Source of the DNA: CAVQBP01 sp963710745
GTDB taxonomy: Bacteria; Bacteroidota; Ignavibacteria; Ignavibacteriales; Ignavibacteriaceae
Direction: 5' to 3'
DNA length: 64,000 bases
Assembly (NCBI GenBank): GCA_963710745.1
Contig: CAVQBP010000015.1
Coordinates: 1 to 64,000, forward strand
Part shown: positions 9,123 to 18,790 of the stretch, one piece after another
Position numbering within the stretch: the stretch's first letter is position 1
Layout: each line of letters starts with the position of its first letter
The notes under the pieces: generated by a model
The model's input: the letters and a program-made list of their open reading frames with translations, nothing else
Databases searched by the model: none
Told to the model about the DNA's origin: nothing
Program-made: the position numbers and the translations under genes

Positions 9123-10385
9123 ATGATTCTGGCAAAAAGCTCTCTATTATTTTTTTTATTTCTATCCTCTTTATTTATTAATTATTCTGCAGGTAAGAAT
9201 AAATCCCGGAGACCCGCACCTGTTAAAAAAGTGTTCCGGTTTATCGATAATTCCGGCAATTCATCTTTTACCGGCAAAACCAATTTAATAATTTCGGATA
9301 ATAAAAATAAATTCGGAAAAGTAGACAGTATTATAAATGCCTCAATAGCTGACTCTGCATTTCCTGATGCAGTTCTGCTGATTCAAAAGGATGGAAAAAT
9401 AATTCATGAAAAGGCATTCGGTTATTATACTTATAAACCTTCCTCCGGAAAAGTTACGGTCAATACAATGTACGATCTTGCATCTTTAACTAAGGTTATT
9501 GCTACTACCACCGCAACTATGATTTGTTATGACAGGGGATTATTTAAGCTTGATGATAAAGTAGTTAAATATTTTCCGAAATTCGGAGTAAACGGAAAAG
9601 AGAATGTTACAATCAGAAATTTATTAGTGCACGACAGCGGACTCAGACCGGATATACCATCATACAGAGCATTTGATTCTGTTAAAAATAAAGAACAGGG
9701 GGTAATGAATGAAATTTTTAATGATTCCCTTATTTATCCTACCGGGACAAAAATGGTTTATTCGGATTTAAATTTTATTTTGTTGGGTAAAATTATCGAA
9801 AAAGTAACAGGTACTTCTCTTGATAAATTTTGTGAGAAAAATATTTTTAAGCCTTTGGGAATGAACAGTACAATGTTTAATCCGCCCGATTCGCTGGTTT
9901 ATCGAATCGCACCAACGGAATATGATAATTATTGGAGGCACCGCCAGATAAGAGGAACCGTTCATGATGAAACCTCACAGCTTTTGGGAGGGGTTGCCGG
10001 GCATGCCGGATTATTCTCAACAGCAGGCGATTTAGCTAAACTCCTGCAGATGCTCCTTAATAAGGGTACATATAATGGCAGAAGATATATTAAGTCTTCT
10101 ACAGTAGAAATGTTTGTAAATAGACAATCTGACTTAAGTTCAAGAGCGCTGGGATGGGATACTAAATCTTCGGGATACTCCTCTGCGGGTCATTTGTTTA
10201 ATAATATATCCTACGGTCACACCGGTTTCACAGGTACGTCTGTGTGGACGGATCCTACGAGAAATTTATTTGTAGTATTCTTAACAAACAGAGTCTATCC
10301 TACAAGGAAGAATTTAAAAATATTGAAAGTCAGGCCAGAAGTGCACGATGCGGTTATTGAAGGACTTGAGAAATTAAGAAGATAA
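9123..10385 (+). CDS. Beta-lactamase-fold serine hydrolase, AmiE-like, exported
   Basis: A 420-residue class C beta-lactamase-family protein with a signal peptide (1-24). Active-site motifs: S121-L-T-K124 in MYDLASLTKV, Y213-S-D215 in MVYSDLNF, and H294-A-G in AGHAGLFST. The set MYDLASLTK / LLVHDSGLRPD / GHAGLFSTAGDL is that of the family including Bacillus subtilis AmiE (YbbE), an exo-acting MurNAc-L-alanine amidase encoded beside namZ, and of the C-terminal domain fused to GH3 enzymes in Bacteroidota. Here two NamZ-type proteins lie nearby, so removal of the peptide from MurNAc is the best guess; an esterase or other peptidase role is possible. A close paralogue lies at 32866-34083. An AGGAAAG ribosome-binding site precedes the ATG. 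Confidence 0.85.
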   Translation: MILAKSSLLFFLFLSSLFINYSAGKNKSRRPAPVKKVFRFIDNSGNSSFTGKTNLIISDNKNKFGKVDSIINASIADSAFPDAVLLIQKDGKIIHEKAFGYYTYKPSSGKVTVNTMYDLASLTKVIATTTATMICYDRGLFKLDDKVVKYFPKFGVNGKENVTIRNLLVHDSGLRPDIPSYRAFDSVKNKEQGVMNEIFNDSLIYPTGTKMVYSDLNFILLGKIIEKVTGTSLDKFCEKNIFKPLGMNSTMFNPPDSLVYRIAPTEYDNYWRHRQIRGTVHDETSQLLGGVAGHAGLFSTAGDLAKLLQMLLNKGTYNGRRYIKSSTVEMFVNRQSDLSSRALGWDTKSSGYSSAGHLFNNISYGHTGFTGTSVWTDPTRNLFVVFLTNRVYPTRKNLKILKVRPEVHDAVIEGLEKLRR

Positions 10386-10421
10386 AAGAAACAAGTAAAA
10401 AGATACAAGTTTCCTTAACTG

Positions 10422-11390
10422 TTAATTGTTTTCGAGTCTTCTTTTCATCAGTTCATAAACTTTGGCTGAAAGGATTTTCATTTTAGGAGAAACAACATCT
10501 TCTGTAACTGGTGTAAACAGTGCTATAATGTATTTAACTTTTCCATCGTCAACAATACCGACATCATTAGTATAAATACTCCACCAGCCTGTTTTATGAT
10601 AAAACATTACATTTTTTGGCAAGCCGGCAGAAAGTTTAGATACATCCAGCTGCCTTCCTAAGAGTGCTTTCATCTGCATGCTTACCCAGGGATTAACCAA
10701 TTCGTTTTTATATATTTTGTACATAAAATCTGCTGCATGAAGAGCGCATGTTTCTGTGCCCCTTACAGTATCATACCCGGGATCTTCGTATTTCCTGCTT
10801 AAAAATTTTCTTGTCACTTCACTCCCTTTCCATCCGAAGTCATCTATCATTTTATTAATTTTAGGACGGGTAGCCTTATCAATTAAACAATTTGCGGCTG
10901 TATTATCGCTTCTTGTTATCATTAAATCCAGAAGATAATTTATTGTAACTGTATCACCATCATTTAATAAAGGACGTGGATCATTTTCTAATTGTTTTGA
11001 TTTATCGACATCATTAGGGGATCTTACAATAAATTTATCATATAAAGAATATTCTCTTTCACTGATTTGTTTTAAAACTGAAGCGGCAACATACATTTTA
11101 TAAACACTGGCAGGGTAGATGAAATTATCATAATTTACACCTCCAAGCTTAGCGGGATTTGAGTTTAAATCAATCACGGCAAAAGATATTTGTTCAATCC
11201 CGTCTTCGCCTGCATCATAGTTACTATCAAGGCCAACACTTTTAACTATAGATAATAGGGAATCGGTAAGAGCATTTTCAATCCTGTAATAAGCAGGCAC
11301 TTTTACGGCAGAACTATGATTATTACCTGTTTGAGGATAAATTAAAACTGTAATAAATATTAAGAAATTTAATAATACGGCCGGTTTCAT
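10422..11390 (-). CDS. Class A beta-lactamase-fold serine hydrolase, exported
   Basis: A 322-residue exported protein with the class A motifs S95-V-Y-K98 (ASVYKMY), S161-D-N163 (TRSDNTAAN) and K266-T-G268 (HKTGWW). An uncleaved or cleaved leader covers residues 1-20. The omega-loop motif ExxLN that carries the deacylating glutamate of true class A beta-lactamases is not apparent between SDN and the following helix (the region reads FLSRKYEDPGYDTVRG). This argues against a resistance enzyme and for a D-alanyl-type hydrolase or a poorly turning-over penicillin-binding protein. It is convergent with the AmiE-like gene, ending 36 bp from it, and lies downstream of the NlpC/P60 gene. Confidence 0.83.
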   Translation of the reverse strand: MKPAVLLNFLIFITVLIYPQTGNNHSSAVKVPAYYRIENALTDSLLSIVKSVGLDSNYDAGEDGIEQISFAVIDLNSNPAKLGGVNYDNFIYPASVYKMYVAASVLKQISEREYSLYDKFIVRSPNDVDKSKQLENDPRPLLNDGDTVTINYLLDLMITRSDNTAANCLIDKATRPKINKMIDDFGWKGSEVTRKFLSRKYEDPGYDTVRGTETCALHAADFMYKIYKNELVNPWVSMQMKALLGRQLDVSKLSAGLPKNVMFYHKTGWWSIYTNDVGIVDDGKVKYIIALFTPVTEDVVSPKMKILSAKVYELMKRRLENN

Positions 11391-11454
11391 TTATTAACTC
11401 TGATTTTTCTTTGTCGTTCCCTTATGTCTTCCGGGTTCTTCGTGATACTGCTTC

Positions 11455-11505
11455 TTGTCACACAGAGAACCTCAGAGAAATCACAGAGGGCCGCAGAGAT
11501 GAAAA
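11455..11505. repeat. CACAGAG-type short interspersed repeat
   Basis: The gap between two same-strand genes holds a run of imperfect 10-12-bp units (CACAGAGAACCTCAGAGAAATCACAGAGG...). Such purine-rich CACAGAG tracts recur as dispersed non-coding repeats in many environmental bacterial genomes. Only one tract is seen in this window; function unknown. Confidence 0.5.
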
Positions 11506-11554
11506 AAGGTTTTTCTAATTTCATTAAAATTATTAATTCAAATGGTTATCATTT

Positions 11555-12754
11555 TTATTTATCTTCGTTATAGAATTTATTATTCGAATAAGTTACTACA
11601 CCGTTACTACCAATTGAGTTCAATACCCTTCTTGCACAAACAAAAGAATCATCCCTGTATGCACTGTAATTTGGCTTATCTTTAGAGAAGCTGTTGATCT
11701 TGATTTCTCCGGAGGCATTTATAAAATCACCGTCTCCGATATAAATTGCGACATGAGTGATTTTCGGTTTTTTTAATTCGTTTCCTTTTTTACCAAAGAA
11801 AAGAAGATCTCCCGGCTGAAGGTTTTCAAGCCTGTCCTCAGTATTAACCGGTATACCAACATTAACCTGCTGCGAAGCATCACGGGGTAAAATAATTCCG
11901 TATAGAAAAAAGACTGTTTTTGTAAAACCGCTGCAATCCATTCCCTTAATAGAAGTTCCACCCCACAGGTAAGGAATGCCCATAAACGATTTGGCGGTTT
12001 TAATAATATTAGCAGCAGTCGGATTTGCATCTTTTAGCCATTCCGTAACAGGCTTGCAATCTCCGGCATTTACAAAAGCCGATTTCCCATCAGGATATTT
12101 TACTTTGCAGAAACCATTTTCTTTACCGGAATATTCAAGTATATCACCGATGACAATATCGGTGACTCGTCCCGATTTTTCATCAGGATTTGAATAAGTA
12201 AAACCAAAATCTTTTGTATAAATAATTTTGTCTGCATTATCCCATTCAGTTAAGCTGTCATAATTCATTTTGAATAACTGATCATTTTCGATCCATGATA
12301 TATATTTATCTGGTGTTTGAACCAGGGACCAGCCTCTTTTTTCTTTAAGTATCTTAAGGGGAGTACCAAGCAGTGCCTGCGAAACCAGTTCAGCAGCATT
12401 TTCAGGTTTGGCTCTCAGGTTGGCTACCGAAAGATCAACAATTCCGTATATTTTATCTCCAAGTTCTTCTCCGGGTAAAACCTTAACCTGATCAATAATG
12501 TTGTTACCTTTAAGTTCGGACATAAGATGATCTTTTGCTTCGGGAATATTAGTTTCTCCATTAATTACATATTTGCTGCTGTCTTTTTCAACATTTACCT
12601 GGAAAACCGCTGTGCGTGAGTCCGGCGCATATGTATGTTTCAACTCATGGAGGACAGATTGAATTTTATCCATTTCTTGTTCACCCTGTGCAAAAAGATT
12701 AAATGTAAACAAAACCAGGACAAATATAATAGTGTTTATAATTTTCAATTTCAT
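11555..12754 (-). CDS. SH3-domain NlpC/P60 cysteine peptidase (YkfC/dipeptidyl-peptidase VI-like)
   Basis: A 399-residue exported protein: signal peptide 1-22 (ending LFAQ), one or two SH3-like domains between about 105 and 235 (VANLRAKPE...WSLVQTPDKYISWI is a typical SH3b), then NlpC/P60 from about 245. The catalytic cysteine is C274 in GMDCSGFTKT and the histidine H334 in ITHVAIYIG; the third polar residue is N346 where many relatives have H. With two N-terminal SH3 domains it matches gamma-D-glutamyl-L-diamino acid endopeptidases of the YkfC/dipeptidyl-peptidase VI type, which cut L-Ala-gamma-D-Glu from muropeptides. The product dipeptide is what the epimerase at 50037 would use. Located 36 bp downstream of the transglutaminase-like gene, so likely co-transcribed. 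Confidence 0.9.
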   Translation of the reverse strand: MKLKIINTIIFVLVLFTFNLFAQGEQEMDKIQSVLHELKHTYAPDSRTAVFQVNVEKDSSKYVINGETNIPEAKDHLMSELKGNNIIDQVKVLPGEELGDKIYGIVDLSVANLRAKPENAAELVSQALLGTPLKILKEKRGWSLVQTPDKYISWIENDQLFKMNYDSLTEWDNADKIIYTKDFGFTYSNPDEKSGRVTDIVIGDILEYSGKENGFCKVKYPDGKSAFVNAGDCKPVTEWLKDANPTAANIIKTAKSFMGIPYLWGGTSIKGMDCSGFTKTVFFLYGIILPRDASQQVNVGIPVNTEDRLENLQPGDLLFFGKKGNELKKPKITHVAIYIGDGDFINASGEIKINSFSKDKPNYSAYRDDSFVCARRVLNSIGSNGVVTYSNNKFYNEDK

Positions 12755-12790
12755 AAACAGATCCGGGTTCTCAAATTCAATTAATTATTA

Positions 12791-14212
12791 TTATTTATAG
12801 TCAACCTTCATATCATAGTTCCATTTATCAAAATAAAGATTTCCTCCCCTCCATTCCAGTTCACCTCTCTGGAAATCAACTGTTTCGCTTCTGGGGAAAA
12901 TCTTTGCCGGGAATAAAGGAGAAGAAAAGTCATCATTAATGATCAAATGATGTGCATCTGTTCCGCCGAAATAAAAATATTTTTCTTCACTATTTTTAAA
13001 GTTCTGCATTCCATAATCAGGATCTACAGGTATCCAGTCGTAACCTTCAAAATAGATTTCGGTCCAGTCATGCAGGTTAACAGAACCCGGGTGAAGCATC
13101 CAGCCGCTCTGCCATTTTGCGGGGATTCCGTTATACCTGCAAAGTGTAATGAAGAGCATTGCTTTTATACCGCAGTCGCCGTGTCTGTTTTCTACACAAT
13201 ATCCGGAGATATTTTTTATTGTCGAATATTCTCTTGCACCAGCCCAGGGAATATTTTTACTCATCCATTCAAATATTTTTTTGGCTTTCAGGTACGGTGA
13301 TTTTTCATCTCCAATAATTTCTTTGGATAGTTCTTTGATTTTATCAGTAAAAACTATATGCAGTTTTCTTTCGGAAGTAAATTTTTTGTAATCGCTGCTT
13401 TCTTTATTATAAGGAAGAATTTTATCCGCGTTCAGATGAAACAGTTCAGCATAATTTGTAACTTCAAAAACCACGTTAAATTTTGTCGGTTCATCTTTGC
13501 GTGCGGTTTTTTCAAGATAAATGGTCCTCTGCAGGTTATCATTTCCCGCAATAATATATTCTTTACTGTTGACAGATATTAATTTTATATTTGTCTGTCT
13601 ATCATGTCCTTCCCTCGGATAAGGAAGCCAGCAGCGGATTATTTCTCCCTCCGGGACTGCGTTTGGTTTTACGGTTACGGTATAATCTAATTTATGTGTT
13701 ACCTTTTTTACGAGGTTCTTTTTTAAATCGTTTGATTCCTTAACAGCATCTGGGATATAATCTGCTAGGTATTTACTAAGATTACTTTCCTGGCTGCCAT
13801 CGACTTCTTCTTTACGTTTTTTCGCTTCTTTGTTTATCCTGAAAAGATTTGCGGCTGCGCGGTTAAAATAAAATTTTTTTCCGTCTATTATTTTGTACTC
13901 AAGCGAGCCATCATTTTCCCATTTTTCCAGAGTTTTTTCATTTGCGTCAGGATAATATTTTCTTACATAATTAAGTACATCTTCCTGAGTTTTCTGAAAG
14001 TCCAGTCTTATTCTATGCAATACATCTTTCCTGAAATTGAGCTCATATTTTTCAGATTCGGTAAGATTATTTTTATCTATTATATTATCGATCATGGAAT
14101 CTGCTTTTGTAAAATTACCTGATTTAATTTCTGCATTAATTTCCGGGTAATTGGTTTGAGCAAACATTGTTATGCCAAATAAAAGAAAAAATATAAGTAA
14201 ATAATTTTTCAT
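12791..14212 (-). CDS. Exported transglutaminase-like cysteine protease-fold protein
   Basis: A 473-residue protein with signal peptide (1-18, MFAQ). A helical N-terminal region (20-160) with many charged residues precedes a beta-rich part and a transglutaminase core. The triad is visible: C347 in RHGDCGIKAM, H381 in NLHDWTEIYFEG, and D397 in WIPVDPDYG. Bacterial transglutaminase-like proteins are usually peptidases or amidases rather than cross-linkers. It lies 36 bp upstream of the NlpC/P60 gene in the same direction, so a cell-wall peptide role is plausible but unproven. An AAATATTA-rich leader precedes the ATG. Confidence 0.85.
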   Translation of the reverse strand: MKNYLLIFFLLFGITMFAQTNYPEINAEIKSGNFTKADSMIDNIIDKNNLTESEKYELNFRKDVLHRIRLDFQKTQEDVLNYVRKYYPDANEKTLEKWENDGSLEYKIIDGKKFYFNRAAANLFRINKEAKKRKEEVDGSQESNLSKYLADYIPDAVKESNDLKKNLVKKVTHKLDYTVTVKPNAVPEGEIIRCWLPYPREGHDRQTNIKLISVNSKEYIIAGNDNLQRTIYLEKTARKDEPTKFNVVFEVTNYAELFHLNADKILPYNKESSDYKKFTSERKLHIVFTDKIKELSKEIIGDEKSPYLKAKKIFEWMSKNIPWAGAREYSTIKNISGYCVENRHGDCGIKAMLFITLCRYNGIPAKWQSGWMLHPGSVNLHDWTEIYFEGYDWIPVDPDYGMQNFKNSEEKYFYFGGTDAHHLIINDDFSSPLFPAKIFPRSETVDFQRGELEWRGGNLYFDKWNYDMKVDYK

Positions 14213-14271
14213 AATATTAAAAATAAGAAAAATAAGATTATATATTTAATCCATTAACCGGGGGATTTTTC

Positions 14272-14474
14272 TTATTTCAGTAATATCATCTTCCGACTTG
14301 TCTTAAAATTATTTTCGGACAGTGTATAAATATAAACACCGCTGGAAAAATATTTACCATTGAAATCAATTATATGATAACCGGCATTCATTTCTTCGTT
14401 GATTAAAATTGAAACTTTTTGCCCCAGAAGATTATATACCTCTAATTTTACAAACCCTGATTTCGGAATTCCAA
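14272..14474 (-). pseudogene. Orphan T9SS C-terminal sorting domain (5' part missing)
   Basis: Leftward translation from about 14474 to the stop at 14272 gives FGIPKSGFVKLEVYNLLGQ, then KVSILINEEMNAGYHI, a SSGVYIYTL strand and the terminal KMILLK: a typical type A T9SS sorting domain. The usual NYPNPFNPTT motif and the passenger protein that should precede it are absent; reading farther upstream meets a stop codon at once, and the DNA becomes the sense strand of another T9SS protein. The fragment lies 59 bp upstream of the transglutaminase-like gene on the same strand. A remnant of a gene cut by an inversion, or of a misjoined assembly. Confidence 0.82.
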
Positions 14475-15929
14475 ATTGATGTTACATATAACCTTACTAT
14501 CATAGGACCGCCGGTTGATACTAACCATTATAGACCGGAGATTCATCCGGCCATTCTTTCTGACGGATCCGTAGTTGTACATCCGATTGTGCAGTATTCC
14601 GGAAGCGTTACGTTAAAAAATCTTTATATATCCGGTATAGCACCGGATAATAGATTATCCGGGTCATCAAGAATTTTAACAATTACCGGCGATAGCGCTG
14701 CTACTATTACAATTGATCATTGTATACTGGACGGTTCATGGTTCCGTGCTATTTACCTTGGCGGTAAAATGAATAATTACCATATAACAAATAATATATT
14801 TCAAAATATGGTATATCCTACCGGATGGTTTGACGGCCAGGGAATTGGTATGATAAATGGAAATTCAACCGATACACTTCAGGTAGTTAATAACACATTC
14901 TTTTGCGTTAATGCCTATATAGTTTTCTTCCAGGATGATGCTTATTGCAAGTACTTACAATTTGAACATAATACTGTTTTCTTAACTGCAGCTAATCCAA
15001 TGTGGATTTTTCAAGCAATAAATGCTGATATCAAAAATAATATCTTTTACGGAACAATGGGAGAAGGACAATTACCGGGTGAGACTGCAGCCGGGTATTA
15101 TGCTGAAGACGGCCAAATTTCATCGACGATTGATATAGATACATTGCTGGATTTAGCTTCCCAATATAACCTGAAAGAATCAGATAGACACATTAATGTT
15201 GAAAACAATGCGTACTTCTGGCCTCAGGCAATGACTGACTGGTGGAGCCACTGGAATGATAGTGTAACAACAGCCGGGGCTCAGGATACAGAGCTTGTAA
15301 CACCTCCCCAATGGATAAATGCCCGTACCTCCGGAATGTTTGCAGACAAAACAACGTGGCCGAATTTCAATATTTCAGGCAATGATAGTGTAGAGCCGGG
15401 GTTTCCAACTTCGGCTATGGTACAGGTTAACAAACTAATGAATTATGTGGAACTTTCACGCACGAATAATCTGGCATCTTATAATTGGTGGTTTGTTCCG
15501 CAGGGACAAGACGGTCCTTTCCCCGGTACAAAAACACCCGAATGGAGTCTTAAATACACTAATACTGCGCTTATGCATGCAGGTACAGATGGTAAAGCAT
15601 TGGGCGATTTAAACTGGTTCCCAGATCAGATTACAGGTGTTCAGCAATTACATAATTCAATCCCGGGAAAATTTGATTTAAGTCAAAACTATCCTAATCC
15701 GTTTAATCCGACTACAAATATTAAATATTCAATTCCGAATAGCGGTTTTGTTTCATTGAAGGTTTATAATGTACTTGGACAGGAAGTTGCGACGATATAT
15801 CAAGGTTTCCAGAAAGCGGGATCATACAAAGCCGATTTTGATGCTTCAAGATTAGCAAGCGGTGTTTACCTGTATCGATTGGAGGCCAATACATTTTCTC
15901 AAACTAAAAAAATGGTTCTCTTGAAATAG
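14475..15929 (+). pseudogene. Right-handed beta-helix T9SS protein, 5'-truncated
   Basis: About 484 residues of a secreted parallel beta-helix protein (repeating strands such as VTLKNLYISG, ATITIDHCILDG, YHITNNIFQNM, LQVVNNTFFCV, LQFEHNTVFL, ADIKNNIFYG), the fold of pectate lyases and other polysaccharide lyases. It ends with a T9SS sorting domain (NYPNPFNPTT to KKMVLLK, about 15690-15929). An ATG exists at 14409, but the residues it adds (14409-14474) are simply the antisense of the orphan sorting domain, so that start is spurious. No signal peptide remains. The gene has lost its 5' end at the same junction that truncates the leftward fragment. Activity cannot be assigned. Confidence 0.8.
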
Positions 15930-15962
15930 ATCTGTTCAAAATAGATAAAAATTAAATCAGAA

Positions 15963-15994
15963 GGTGGCATCTTTTATTTAAATAAGATGTCACC
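15963..15994. terminator. Bidirectional terminator hairpin
   Basis: An 11-pair stem GGTGGCATCTT (15963-15973) with AAGATGTCACC (15984-15994), one G-T pair, between convergent genes ending at 15929 and 16000. T-rich sequence follows on both sides. Confidence 0.75.
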
Positions 15995-15999
15995 TCTTA

Positions 16000-17238
16000 T
16001 TAATTATACAGCAGATACCTGGAACGTATTTTCTTAAACTTATTTAAATCTTTTTGCCATGAAGAAATAATTTCTTTGGGAGTTTTTCCATCATCCAGCA
16101 TCAGACGAACTTCAGGTGTTCCGCAAAGTCTGTCAAATGCTTTTTCTCTCCATTCAAAATTTCCAGGATTATCCTTCTTTATTTCCCAAAGTAAATAAAT
16201 AGCTGCTTCAACCGGTTTAAAAATATTCCTGTCGGTTATATGTACATATATGTCATTACATTTTTGATTTAAATATTTTGGACTTGTTGCATTACTTGCG
16301 GTTCTTACAGGAGTTACTTTGATAGCTTCAAATCTGACTCCTTTAAGATGATAATTATTCAGTTCATCTGCTTCTTTAGCTGCATTTAACCATGGAGCTC
16401 CTATATATTCGAAAGGCTTATCTGTGCCCCGGCCTTCCGAAACGTTAGTCCCCTCAAATAAACATGTTCCCGGATAAACAACAGCTGTTGATAAGCTCAC
16501 CATATTTGGTGATGGTTTTATCCATTTTAATTCTGTTTGGTCATACCATAGATTTCTGGTCCAGCCTTCCATTTTTGCAATTATTAAATTACATTTCCTT
16601 CCGTTATGCAGCCATCCTTCCTCGTTATACATTTGAGCCAGTTCACCGATTGTCATTCCGTAAGCAATTGGAATAGGGGCATAAGCAACAAATGATTCCA
16701 TCGAATCCAAAGCCACCGGCCCATCAACGTATAATCCCCGTATAGGATTTGGATGATCCAAAACAATAAACGGAATCCCTTTTTCTGCAGCTGCTTCCAT
16801 TGCAAATCCGAGAGTTGATATAAACGTATAAAATCTTGCCCCCACATCCTGAATATCGAAAATAAGTATATCAATATTCTTCATCATATCCGGGGTTGGT
16901 TTATAAGTTTTACCGTAAAGTGAATAGATCGGAATACCTGTTTTTGTATCAATAGAATTTTCAATAGAACCGGTAGTATCGGCTCTTATCCCGTGTTCCG
17001 GTCCAAACAAAGCTGTAACTTCAACATTCTTATTTTCATAAAGCGCATCAGCTAAATGTCTTCCGTCGGAGAGTACGGATGTAGGATTAGTTATCAGGCC
17101 AAGCCTTTTCCCTTTTATATATTTGAAATATTTAGTGAAAAGTAAATCTGCACCGGTTTCGACTTTGGGTTCATTTGCTGAAGAGAAGATATTCACAGAT
17201 AAAAAAATAAATCCTATTATAATAATTACTTTTTTCAT
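16000..17238 (-). CDS. namZ: DUF1343 / NamZ-like exo-beta-N-acetylmuramidase, exported
   Basis: A 412-residue DUF1343 protein with signal peptide (1-21). Family blocks visible: KRLGLITNPTSVLSDG (about 42-57), VTALFGPEHGIRAD (about 73-86), LIFDIQDVGARFYTFIS (about 124-140), VLDHPNPIRG (about 159-168), and NVSEGRGTDKPFEYIGAPW (about 264-282). The founding member, Bacillus subtilis NamZ (YbbC), releases MurNAc from the non-reducing ends of peptidoglycan fragments. Here it is the last gene of a three-gene operon behind a D-Ala-D-Ala dipeptidase and a sodium:solute symporter, spaced by 42 and 46 bp. A second NamZ domain is fused to an amidase at 30882-32705. Likely periplasmic. Confidence 0.9.
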   Translation of the reverse strand: MKKVIIIIGFIFLSVNIFSSANEPKVETGADLLFTKYFKYIKGKRLGLITNPTSVLSDGRHLADALYENKNVEVTALFGPEHGIRADTTGSIENSIDTKTGIPIYSLYGKTYKPTPDMMKNIDILIFDIQDVGARFYTFISTLGFAMEAAAEKGIPFIVLDHPNPIRGLYVDGPVALDSMESFVAYAPIPIAYGMTIGELAQMYNEEGWLHNGRKCNLIIAKMEGWTRNLWYDQTELKWIKPSPNMVSLSTAVVYPGTCLFEGTNVSEGRGTDKPFEYIGAPWLNAAKEADELNNYHLKGVRFEAIKVTPVRTASNATSPKYLNQKCNDIYVHITDRNIFKPVEAAIYLLWEIKKDNPGNFEWREKAFDRLCGTPEVRLMLDDGKTPKEIISSWQKDLNKFKKIRSRYLLYN

Positions 17239-17284
17239 AATTCTGATTATTTCTTCTGATATAAATATTTAAATTTTATATTAT

Positions 17285-18748
17285 TTATAAACTCTCTTCA
17301 TTTGATAGAAGAGATAATAATTTTGCAACTAACAATGCAGCCAGGACACCAACAAGTGTAAACCAGGTCCAGGCAACTAACTTTAATGCTATAACGGCAA
17401 TCATAATAAATATTCCGGCCACAAATCCAGCAAGTGCATCTTCTTGTTTAGCTTTCTTAATGAAAATACCGATTAAAAAAGTTCCCAGCAATCCGCCGTA
17501 AGTAAAGGAAGCAATGCTTAAGGCGATTTCTACAACTGAACGTGGTGAAGTCATAAAAAAGAAAGCCGACAGGGTAAGAAGGACAGCCCAAATAATTGTA
17601 AATATTCTGGATATTTTTAATTGTTTCTTATCGTCATTTAATTTACCAAAAAACGGGATGTAGAGATCCAGCATAGTCGAAGATGAAAGAGAGCTTATTG
17701 AACCGGCAAGTGTTGATAATGCGGCGGCAAATAATCCTGCTATAATAATTCCCATAACTCCTGTAGGCAATACATTAATTATAAATTTGGGGAATATCTC
17801 GTCCGGTTTTGTAATTCCGATTTTTGCAAAATCCAGGGTTCCGTAATATGCATATAGCATTATACCGACAAGCAGAAATATTGCAAACTGAATAATGACG
17901 ATTACACCGCTTCCAATAACAGCTTTTTTACTTTCTTTAAGATCTTTAGTTGTCAATAATCTTTGAACAATCAGCTGATCTGTCCCGTGTGAAGCCATTG
18001 ACAGGAAAGCTCCTCCGACAAGCCCTCCTATCAAAGTATATGGCTGGGAAAAGAATCCGGCTATTCCATTATTAAAGCCGAAATTAAATATTTGAAGTTT
18101 ATTCCCGGCAGAAGCAGCACTGATTACTGAATTCCAGCCGTCCGGCAAAATATTCAGCAGAAATATTACCGCAATTATAGCTCCACCTAAATAAATAAAC
18201 ATTTGGATAACATCCACCCAGATTACACCTTTAACTCCTCCGGTATAAGTATATATTAAAGCAACTGCGGCAATAATTACTATTGCAGTAGCCTGATTAA
18301 TATTTATCATCAGGTAAAGAGGGATTGCAGTTGCAGCCAGTCTTACCCCGTCTGCGGCCGTTCTTGTAAATAGAAAAACGATTGATGCAAATGAACGTGT
18401 CTTTCCGCCGAATCTTGTTTCCAAATAAGTGTATGCAGTTTTTAATTCTCCTTTATAATATGCGGGAAGGAATACAGTAGCGACAACTATTCTTCCCAGA
18501 AGATAGCCGAAAGTAACCTGCAGAAAATTAAGGTTAGCTATGTAGGCAAGTCCCGGAATGGAGATAAAAGTTAAGGTGCTGGTTTCGGCTGCTACTATTG
18601 AAAAACAGACGGCCCACCAGGGTACTTTTTTAGAACCTAAAAAATAATCTTTAACTGATTTCTGCTTTCCGCCTGAGATAATACCGAATATGGCAATACC
18701 GATCAGGTAAGCGGCAATAATAATATAATCAAGAGTATGAGTTTTCAA
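17285..18748 (-). CDS. Sodium:solute symporter (SSS family)
   Basis: A 487-residue membrane protein with about 13 hydrophobic helices. SSS features: GGKQKSVKDYFLGSKKVPWW after helix 1, VAAETSTLTFISIPG at about residue 53 (unwound helix 1/Na+ region), YTGGVKGVIWVDVIQ at about 166 and ASHGTDQLIVQRLL at about 253. Sits between the dipeptidase and NamZ in an operon. In Tannerella forsythia an SSS-type transporter (MurT) imports MurNAc beside its kinase and etherase; by context, this protein could import MurNAc or a murein-derived sugar or peptide. That substrate is inference only; no murK or murQ gene is in the window. Confidence 0.9.
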   Translation of the reverse strand: MKTHTLDYIIIAAYLIGIAIFGIISGGKQKSVKDYFLGSKKVPWWAVCFSIVAAETSTLTFISIPGLAYIANLNFLQVTFGYLLGRIVVATVFLPAYYKGELKTAYTYLETRFGGKTRSFASIVFLFTRTAADGVRLAATAIPLYLMININQATAIVIIAAVALIYTYTGGVKGVIWVDVIQMFIYLGGAIIAVIFLLNILPDGWNSVISAASAGNKLQIFNFGFNNGIAGFFSQPYTLIGGLVGGAFLSMASHGTDQLIVQRLLTTKDLKESKKAVIGSGVIVIIQFAIFLLVGIMLYAYYGTLDFAKIGITKPDEIFPKFIINVLPTGVMGIIIAGLFAAALSTLAGSISSLSSSTMLDLYIPFFGKLNDDKKQLKISRIFTIIWAVLLTLSAFFFMTSPRSVVEIALSIASFTYGGLLGTFLIGIFIKKAKQEDALAGFVAGIFIMIAVIALKLVAWTWFTLVGVLAALLVAKLLSLLSNEESL

Positions 18749-18790
18749 ATATATTTTCTATGCTTTATTTAAATTGTTAACCTGTGATTT

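Noticed and set aside
10422..11390. Antibiotic-resistance class A beta-lactamase
   Set aside because: The omega-loop ExxLN glutamate is not found and the context is cell-wall enzymes.
11455..11505. CRISPR-like repeat
   Set aside because: Units are 10-12 bp, imperfect, without spacers or cas genes.
14409..14474. Annotated-looking N-terminus for the beta-helix protein
   Set aside because: These codons are the antisense of a T9SS sorting domain on the other strand.
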